Source: Pseudomonadota bacterium
GTDB taxonomy: Bacteria > Pseudomonadota > Alphaproteobacteria > Ferrovibrionales > Ferrovibrionaceae
Reading direction: 5' to 3'
Assembly: GCA_021793055.1 (NCBI GenBank)
Contig: JAJYTL010000073.1
Coordinates: 1-12,064 of the forward strand
DNA: 12,064 nucleotides
Part shown: piece after piece, positions 5,707-12,064 of the stretch
How the letters are laid out: every line of letters starts with the position of its first letter
Numbering within the stretch: position 1 is the stretch's first letter
Translations under genes and position numbers: made by a program
The notes under the pieces: generated by a model
Databases searched by the model: none
Told to the model about the DNA's origin: nothing
What the model saw: the letters and a program-made list of their open reading frames with translations, nothing else

Positions 5707-6687
5707 CTACCAGCGGGCGAGGCAGGCCCCCCAGGTAAAACCACCGCCCATCGCCTCCATCAACACCAGATGGCCGGGGCGGATGCGGCCGTCGCCGACC
5801 GCCTCGGCCAGGGCCAGTGGCACCGAGGCGGCCGAAGTATTGCCGTGGCGCTCGATCGTGACCACCACCTTCTCGCGGGCGATATCGACCCGCTTCGCCG
5901 TCGCCTCCAGGATACGCAAGTTCGCCTGATGAGGCACCAACCAATCGATATCCGCCGCCGCGATGCCGGTGACGGCCAGAACCTCGCCGATAGCACCGGC
6001 GAGATTGCCGACCGCATGGCGAAACACCTCGCGCCCGCTCATGCGCAAATGGCCGGTAGTCTGCGTCGCCGAGGGCCCGCCATCGACGTAGAGGAGATCA
6101 TGCTGGCGACCGTCGGCATGCAGCTTGGTCGCCAGGATGCCGCGATCGGAATTGTCGCCCCGTCCCGGCGCCGCCTTCAGCACCAGCGCGCCGGCGCCGT
6201 CGCCGAACAGGACGCAGGTGGTGCGGTCGGTCCAGTCAAGGATGCGGGAAAAGGTCTCGGCGCCGATCACCAAGGCGCAGCTCGCCTGGCCAAGCCGGAT
6301 AAAATTATCCGCCGTCGCCAGGGCATAGACAAAGCCGGAGCAGACCGCCTGCAGGTCGAAGGCGAAGCCCTTCCTGATCCCGAGCTCGGCTTGAACGCGG
6401 GTCGCCGTAGCGGGAAAGGTGAGATCCGGGGTCGCCGTCGCGAGCACGATGAGATCGACCGCATCAGCGGTGAGGCCGGCCGCTTTCAGCGCCCGTTCGG
6501 CGGCGCGGATCGCGAGCTGCGACGTCGTCTCGCCTTCGGCCGCGATGCGGCGCTCGCGAATGCCGGAGCGGGCGACGATCCATTCGTCCGAAGTATCGAC
6601 GCGCGCCGCCAATTCCTGGTTGGTTAGGACGCGTTCAGGCAGGTAGCTGCCGCATCCCGCGATCACCGAACGGATCACGCCGGTCAA
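5707..6687 (-). CDS. fabH: 3-oxoacyl-ACP synthase III (beta-ketoacyl-ACP synthase III)
   Basis: 326 residues. Condenses acetyl-CoA with malonyl-ACP to start type II fatty-acid synthesis in the cytoplasm. The thiolase-fold catalytic triad is present: Cys116 in LQAVCSGF, His253 in VPHQANLRI and Asn283 in HGNTSAAS. Also seen are DTSDEWIVARSGIRERR near the N-terminus and the C-terminal EAMGGGFTWG. Length is normal. The chosen TTG start (6687) overlaps the plsX stop codon (TTGA), giving translational coupling; GTG at 6678, giving IRSVIAGCG directly after the start residue, is an alternative that fits the family N-terminus at least as well. PlsX and FabH both draw on the acyl-ACP pool, so the pairing is functionally sensible. 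Confidence 0.97.
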   Translation of the reverse strand: MTGVIRSVIAGCGSYLPERVLTNQELAARVDTSDEWIVARSGIRERRIAAEGETTSQLAIRAAERALKAAGLTADAVDLIVLATATPDLTFPATATRVQAELGIRKGFAFDLQAVCSGFVYALATADNFIRLGQASCALVIGAETFSRILDWTDRTTCVLFGDGAGALVLKAAPGRGDNSDRGILATKLHADGRQHDLLYVDGGPSATQTTGHLRMSGREVFRHAVGNLAGAIGEVLAVTGIAAADIDWLVPHQANLRILEATAKRVDIAREKVVVTIERHGNTSAASVPLALAEAVGDGRIRPGHLVLMEAMGGGFTWGACLARW

Positions 6688-7736
6688 CTGAGCGCGGCCT
6701 TGGCTTCCACCGTGGCGCCCGGCTGGAAACGCTTGAAATTGGCGATCAAGGCTTCGGTGATGTTCTCCGCCGCGAGGTCGACGGCCAGCGCGATAGCGGC
6801 GGCGAAGCCGGTCGCATCGGTGCCGCCATGGCTTTTCACCACGATGCCGTTGAGGCCGAGCATGACGCCGCCGTTGTACTGGCGCGGATCGAATTGCGCC
6901 TTGAGCGCGGTGAGCGCCGGCCGTGCCAGGAGATAGCCGAGGCGCGAGAACAGCGACCGGCGGAAGGCCTCGGACAGGAACGTGGTCAGAAGCCGGGCGG
7001 TTCCCTCGATGGTCTTCAGCGCCACGTTGCCGGTGAAACCATCGGTGACGACCACGTCCACCGTGCCCTTGCCGATGTCATCGCCCTCGACGAATCCGAT
7101 GAACTCGAAGCCGCGGCCGCGCGCGCTGCGCAGGATATCGGCCGCCGAGCGCACCGCCTCGTTGCCCTTAAGCTCCTCGACGCCGACGTTCATCAGGCCG
7201 ACCGTCGGACGCGGGCGCCCGAGAACCTTGTTGGCGAAATTTGCCCCCATGATCGCGAACTGCACCAGGTTGCTGGCACTGCATTCGATGTTGGCGCCAA
7301 GGTCGAGCACGACGGTCTCGCCATGCATGGTCGGCAGCAGCGAGGCGATCGCCGGTCGTTCGATGCCCGGCAAGGTCTTCAGCACGAACTTGGCCATCGC
7401 CATCAGCGCGCCGGTATTGCCGGCCGAAACCACGCCGAGCGCCTCGCCGGCGGCGACCGCGTCGATCGCGAGCCGCATGCTGGATTGGCGGGCATGCCGC
7501 AGCGCCTGGCTCGGCCGGTCTTCGGCGCCGACCTTCTCGCTGGTATGGCGGATCTCCACCGCGCCCGCGAGCCGCGGCATCTTCTCGACAAGCGGCTGCA
7601 ACCGGTTTTGGTCGCCGAACAAAAGGAAGCGCACGTCGGGAAAACGGGCGTGGGCCTCGAGCGCTCCAGCCACCACGATGTCCGGCGCTCGGTCCCCCCC
7701 CATGCCGTCGAGGGCGATGGTAAGAGCCGTGGTCAC
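6684..7736 (-). CDS. plsX: Phosphate acyltransferase PlsX
   Basis: 350 residues. Converts acyl-ACP and phosphate into acyl-phosphate, the donor used by PlsY to acylate glycerol-3-phosphate, and so starts phospholipid synthesis. Hallmarks are ALDGMGGDRAP at the N-terminus, VVSAGNTGALMA (102-113), LDLGANIECSA (145-154), TDGFTGNVALKTIEG (231-245) and GIVVKSHGGTDATGF (297-311). Length is typical for the family. The start is GTG at 7736, chosen because it puts the conserved DGMGGD at residues 10-15; no strong Shine-Dalgarno is seen, but the gene begins only 10 bases after the rpmF stop, so coupling is likely. Its stop overlaps the fabH start. Confidence 0.97.
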   Translation of the reverse strand: MTTALTIALDGMGGDRAPDIVVAGALEAHARFPDVRFLLFGDQNRLQPLVEKMPRLAGAVEIRHTSEKVGAEDRPSQALRHARQSSMRLAIDAVAAGEALGVVSAGNTGALMAMAKFVLKTLPGIERPAIASLLPTMHGETVVLDLGANIECSASNLVQFAIMGANFANKVLGRPRPTVGLMNVGVEELKGNEAVRSAADILRSARGRGFEFIGFVEGDDIGKGTVDVVVTDGFTGNVALKTIEGTARLLTTFLSEAFRRSLFSRLGYLLARPALTALKAQFDPRQYNGGVMLGLNGIVVKSHGGTDATGFAAAIALAVDLAAENITEALIANFKRFQPGATVEAKAALS

Positions 7737-7746
7737 GAGCGGAAGC

Positions 7747-7932
7747 TCAAGAGGGCGAGGAAACCTTCACGACCTCGCGCCCACGATAGTGGCCGCAGGC
7801 CCGGCAGACGTGATGGGGCTGCTTCGGCTCGCCGCAATTCGGGCACTCGACACGCGCAGGCTGCGCCAGGGCATGATGCGAACGCCGCATGTCGCGCCGC
7901 GAGCTACTGGTGCGTTTTTTCGGTACGGCCAT
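7747..7932 (-). CDS. rpmF: 50S ribosomal protein L32
   Basis: 61-residue large-subunit protein. It begins with the conserved MAVPKKRTSSSRRDMRRSHH and carries a zinc-ribbon quartet C30-x2-C33 and C43-x2-C46 (CPNC, CRAC), then GHYRGREVV. It is therefore the zinc-binding (C+) form and not the zinc-independent paralogue used under zinc limitation. AGAGGA lies 7-8 bases before the ATG. It follows yceD by 59 bp and leads into plsX, the widely conserved yceD-rpmF-plsX arrangement. Confidence 0.98.
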   Translation of the reverse strand: MAVPKKRTSSSRRDMRRSHHALAQPARVECPNCGEPKQPHHVCRACGHYRGREVVKVSSPS

Positions 7933-7991
7933 CGGATAATCCTCTTTATTCTCTTGGCACTATTTCCGTATTCCTCGCCTGCGGCGGGAGT

Positions 7992-8528
7992 TTACCCCTT
8001 CGCACGCAGACTTGCCAGAACGGCGAACGGCGCCCGCGCTGCTTCGCTCCCGGCCGCCGCGTCGTCGGCCACCGGCCATTCCGCCCCCGGCGCCCGCGGA
8101 TAGGGATCGAGCGCCAAACCGAAATGCTCCGCCAGCGCCATGCCGACATCGATCCGCCCGTCGATCAACGGCTCCGGCGGATCGGGATCGTCGAGGCCGA
8201 AGCGAACGCCGTGCTGGCCCTCGCGCGCCGCCTCCGTCACGTAGAGAAGATCGAACGCCTCTTCGAGATGGGCCTCGACCGACGCCAAGGTGACGACGCA
8301 GGACTGCACCACATCGGCCTGCCACTCGACATGCACCGCAACGCCCTCATCCAACCGCCGCAACACTGCCGACGCCACCAGGGAATCGAGCGCGACGAGA
8401 TCGAAGCGCGCGGCCAAGCCGGCGCGCTCCGACGCATCCGCTTCGATCGCAAGATGAAGCGGCGCCTTCAACTCCTCGGCCACGTCGACCGCTCGGCTAA
8501 ACAGGTCTTCCACAGCTTTCGGGATCAT
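7992..8528 (-). CDS. yceD: YceD-family protein (DUF177), ribosome/23S rRNA-associated
   Basis: 178 residues. The signature Cys in the ADVVQSCVVTLASV stretch (71-84), the acidic GLDDPDPPEPLIDGRIDVG segment, LAEHFGLALDPYPRAPG (132-148) and the terminal FAVLASLRAKG are all characteristic of the family. Homologues in plants and bacteria are linked to 23S rRNA accumulation, and the gene almost always precedes rpmF, as here. GGAG lies about 10 bases before the ATG at 8528. It is the first gene of the minus-strand operon and follows a promoter-like sequence. The molecular activity is not established for the bacterial family. Confidence 0.92.
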   Translation of the reverse strand: MIPKAVEDLFSRAVDVAEELKAPLHLAIEADASERAGLAARFDLVALDSLVASAVLRRLDEGVAVHVEWQADVVQSCVVTLASVEAHLEEAFDLLYVTEAAREGQHGVRFGLDDPDPPEPLIDGRIDVGMALAEHFGLALDPYPRAPGAEWPVADDAAAGSEAARAPFAVLASLRAKG

Positions 8529-8583
8529 CGATCAGACTCTCCGGCGCCAACCGGCTCGCCAGGGCCGCCGTTCCGACCGCCGG

Positions 8584-8612
8584 AACTTAGTGGCTCGGCG
8601 GCCAAGGGTCAA
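8584..8612 (-). promoter_or_regulatory. Candidate promoter of the yceD-rpmF-plsX-fabH-ihfA-merR operon
   Basis: On the minus strand TTGACC (8607-8612, 5 of 6 consensus) is 17 bp from TAAGTT (8584-8589, 3 of 6). Initiation near 8577 gives a leader of about 49 bases before yceD. It lies just after the terminator of the upstream chaperone gene, which supports an independent transcription unit. Confidence 0.5.
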
Positions 8613-8648
8613 CGGCTTTTCCCTTTCGCATTAACTCATTGATTGGGC

Positions 8649-8695
8649 AAAAAAAGAGCCGCCCCCCGGAAGAAGCGCCCGCGGGAAGCCGGCTC
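8649..8695 (-). terminator. Rho-independent terminator of the cytochrome bc1 chaperone gene
   Basis: On the minus strand GAGCCG (8690-8695) pairs with CGGCTC (8656-8661) across a GC-rich, further foldable loop, and seven T residues follow (8649-8655). The stem begins within the stop codon of the chaperone gene (8694-8696). Confidence 0.75.
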
Positions 8696-9260
8696 AGGCA
8701 AATGCCCGGTTGGCGTCCTCGGGTGGCGGCGCGAAATCGATCATGCCGCCGATCAGCGCGGCGCCGTCCTGGCGCGCCAGTCCCTCGGCCGCGCGCCGAA
8801 CGTAAGCCGACAGCGCGCCGAGCCACGCGGCATCGATCCCGGCCTTGACCGTGCCGTAGACATTGCGCCGCAACGCGGCCTGAAGCGTGGCATCGTCCGC
8901 CTCGGCCAGCGCCGCATCATAGGCGGCGAGACGGCCGTAAAAGGCCGAGATCATCGCCTTGATACGCTTGCCGACGCCGACGTCGCCAACCCCAAGCTCG
9001 CGCACGGCGCGATCGAAATCCGCCACCATGATGTCGAAGATCGCCTGCCCGAGCGCCCGGCCGGCCGCCCCCTCGCCCTTCAGCCGGCGCAGCAGCAAAA
9101 TGACATGAAGGACGAGAAGGTCGAAACGGCCGTCCAGGCTGTCGGGCACGCCCGCTGCGACATAGAATTCGGGACGGCGCGATTGCGCCGCCAACGCCTG
9201 ATAAAGCAGGCTCGCGGGATCGTTCGGCGCCTGGCGGCGGAAGCGGTGCAGAATCTTCAT
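8694..9260 (-). CDS. Ubiquinol-cytochrome c chaperone family protein (Cbp3/UQCC1-like)
   Basis: 188 residues. Homologue of mitochondrial Cbp3/UQCC1, which helps synthesis and assembly of cytochrome b into the bc1 complex; the bacterial protein is presumed to act at the membrane in the same assembly. The core is recognisable: PEFYVAAGVPDSLDGRFDLL (30-49), HVILLLRRL, IFDIMVADFDRAVRELGVGD (74-93), VGKRIKAM and AFYGRLAAY. The protein is helical with no clear signal peptide. Start ATG at 9260; the upstream ribosome site is weak. It ends in its own terminator, and its divergent partner is bamE, a common alphaproteobacterial arrangement. Its presence implies an aerobic respiratory chain with a bc1 complex. 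Confidence 0.9.
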   Translation of the reverse strand: MKILHRFRRQAPNDPASLLYQALAAQSRRPEFYVAAGVPDSLDGRFDLLVLHVILLLRRLKGEGAAGRALGQAIFDIMVADFDRAVRELGVGDVGVGKRIKAMISAFYGRLAAYDAALAEADDATLQAALRRNVYGTVKAGIDAAWLGALSAYVRRAAEGLARQDGAALIGGMIDFAPPPEDANRAFA

Positions 9261-9324
9261 GGCTAATGGCTCGGGTCAGGCGGCGTCGGCAGGCAGGAAA
9301 CCGGCGGCGGGATTCGTGTCATGA

Positions 9325-9354
9325 TTGACAGCGCTCGATTTCGGATGCGATGTT
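9325..9354 (+). promoter_or_regulatory. Candidate promoter of bamE
   Basis: A perfect -35 TTGACA (9325-9330) is followed after 18 bp by GATGTT (9349-9354), a weak -10 match. It lies about 65-95 bases before the bamE start, in the divergent gap with the chaperone gene. The -35 is convincing, the -10 less so. Confidence 0.4.
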
Positions 9355-9420
9355 CACGGCCTCAACTCTCTTGTATCAGGTAGATTTGCCGCCGGCCCGA
9401 CGGCCCCGGCACGATGCCGA

Positions 9421-9885
9421 ATGGTGAGACGCTTGCGCAATACAGCAATCATCGCGGTCAGCATGTTGGTTCTCGCCGCTTGCGCGCCACGCATGGATTA
9501 TCAAGGTTACGCCTTTGATGCCACAAAGCTCAAAGAAATCAAAACCGGGACCATGACGCAAGCGCAGGTCGAGCAGCTCCTTGGCACGCCCTCGGCCGTC
9601 GCCACCTTCCCCAAGCACGACGACACTTGGTACTACATCTCCAGGGAGACCGCGACGGAGGCGATCTTCGCGCCGAAGGTCGTGGCGCAGCGGGTGGTGG
9701 CGATCCACTTCAACCACCAGGGCAAGGTGGCCAGCGTCAAGAATTACGGTCTAAAGGACGCCCGCACCGTCGAGCCCGACCCCCAAGTGACCCCGACCCG
9801 GGGCCGAAAACTCACTTTTTTCGACCAGCTGCTCGGCAATCTTGGCCGTTTCAATCGGAATTCTGGCGCAGGCGGCGGTCCTTAG
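9421..9885 (+). CDS. bamE: Outer-membrane protein assembly factor BamE (SmpA/OmlA lipoprotein)
   Basis: 154 residues. Lipoprotein of the BAM complex that folds and inserts beta-barrel proteins into the outer membrane, anchored at its periplasmic face. A basic N-terminus MVRRLRN, a hydrophobic stretch and the lipobox LAAC place the lipidated cysteine at residue 21. The SmpA/OmlA domain follows: LKEIKTGTMTQAQVEQLLGT (37-56, the helical start), PSAVATFPKHDDTWYYIS, and the strand VVAIHFNHQGKVASVKNYG. The tail LTFFDQLLGNLGRFN is usual in alphaproteobacteria. The frame is open from 9325, but that codon is inside a -35-like element and would put 32 residues before the signal peptide, so ATG 9421 is chosen. 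The Shine-Dalgarno is weak. Confidence 0.93.
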   Translation: MVRRLRNTAIIAVSMLVLAACAPRMDYQGYAFDATKLKEIKTGTMTQAQVEQLLGTPSAVATFPKHDDTWYYISRETATEAIFAPKVVAQRVVAIHFNHQGKVASVKNYGLKDARTVEPDPQVTPTRGRKLTFFDQLLGNLGRFNRNSGAGGGP

Positions 9886-9943
9886 ACTTTGCCCGGCGGA
9901 CCGCCGTCCGCAACCGCCGCGCCGTCATTTCGACCGAAACGTA

Positions 9944-9978
9944 GCGACGCAAGTCGCCGCCCGACCGTGACCGGTCGG
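9944..9978. other. Two adjacent hairpins in the convergent bamE-hppA gap
   Basis: GCGAC-GCAA-GTCGC (9944-9957) has a 5-bp stem with a stable GNRA tetraloop, and CCGACCG-TGAC-CGGTCGG (9961-9978) a perfect 7-bp stem. Neither is followed by a T-tract on either strand. They may protect or pause the 3' ends of the convergent transcripts rather than act as intrinsic terminators. Confidence 0.4.
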
Positions 9979-10012
9979 AGTCTGCCGGCCGGCCGCGATC
10001 GGGCCATCGACC

Positions 10013-12064
<2,052 letters not shown>

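Noticed and set aside
5173..6627. 484-codon plus-strand open frame
   Set aside because: Antisense to ihfA and fabH, both with intact catalytic or fold motifs; it is open only because GC-rich DNA lacks stop codons.
6828..8642. 604-codon plus-strand open frame
   Set aside because: Antisense to plsX, rpmF and yceD; composition is Arg/His-rich and shows no domain.
9325..9420. N-terminal extension of bamE
   Set aside because: The first codon falls in a TTGACA -35 element and the extension would bury the lipoprotein signal peptide 32 residues inside the protein.

Overview
The window reads as chromosomal DNA of a GC-rich alphaproteobacterium, probably of the Rhodospirillales. The main evidence is the minus-strand gene order yceD, rpmF, plsX, fabH, ihfA, merR, tRNA-Pro, preceded by a ubiquinol-cytochrome c chaperone gene with a divergent bamE lipoprotein gene. 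That layout is typical of the class. The high-GC codon use and the K+-independent type of H+-pyrophosphatase fit too. The assignment rests on recognised protein families and remembered synteny, not on a search.

Region 1 (1-2080): a TetR-family regulator on the plus strand has a well-formed promoter whose -35/-10 spacer carries a 14-bp palindrome, a likely autoregulatory operator. It converges on a decayed ferredoxin/flavodoxin-NADP reductase gene on the minus strand, which lacks its N-terminal FAD-binding start and carries one frameshift. At the same breakpoint a short plus-strand frame starts and runs to a strong Rho-independent terminator. This looks like a rearrangement scar.

Region 2 (2080-4543): an accessory stretch next to the 3' end of tRNA-Pro. 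It holds two small tandem minus-strand genes whose products resemble each other, a minus-strand coiled-coil protein with three membrane segments, and a divergent plus-strand protein. That last protein joins a type I restriction HsdR-N-like PD-(D/E)xK nuclease domain to an unrelated C-terminal domain. No integrase, transposase, CRISPR array or known complete defence system is visible. This is the least understood part of the window and the best place to look for something new.

Region 3 (4544-8612): tRNA-Pro(GGG) with its own strong promoter, then, read upstream on the minus strand, the housekeeping operon. It links 23S rRNA/ribosome-associated functions (YceD, L32), phospholipid and fatty-acid initiation (PlsX, FabH), and DNA architecture and regulation (IHF alpha, a MerR-type protein). 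A candidate promoter lies just upstream of yceD, right after the terminator of the preceding gene.

Region 4 (8649-12064): the cytochrome bc1 assembly chaperone (minus), the outer-membrane assembly lipoprotein BamE (plus), and the 3' part of the membrane H+-pyrophosphatase gene hppA (minus), which continues past the right edge.
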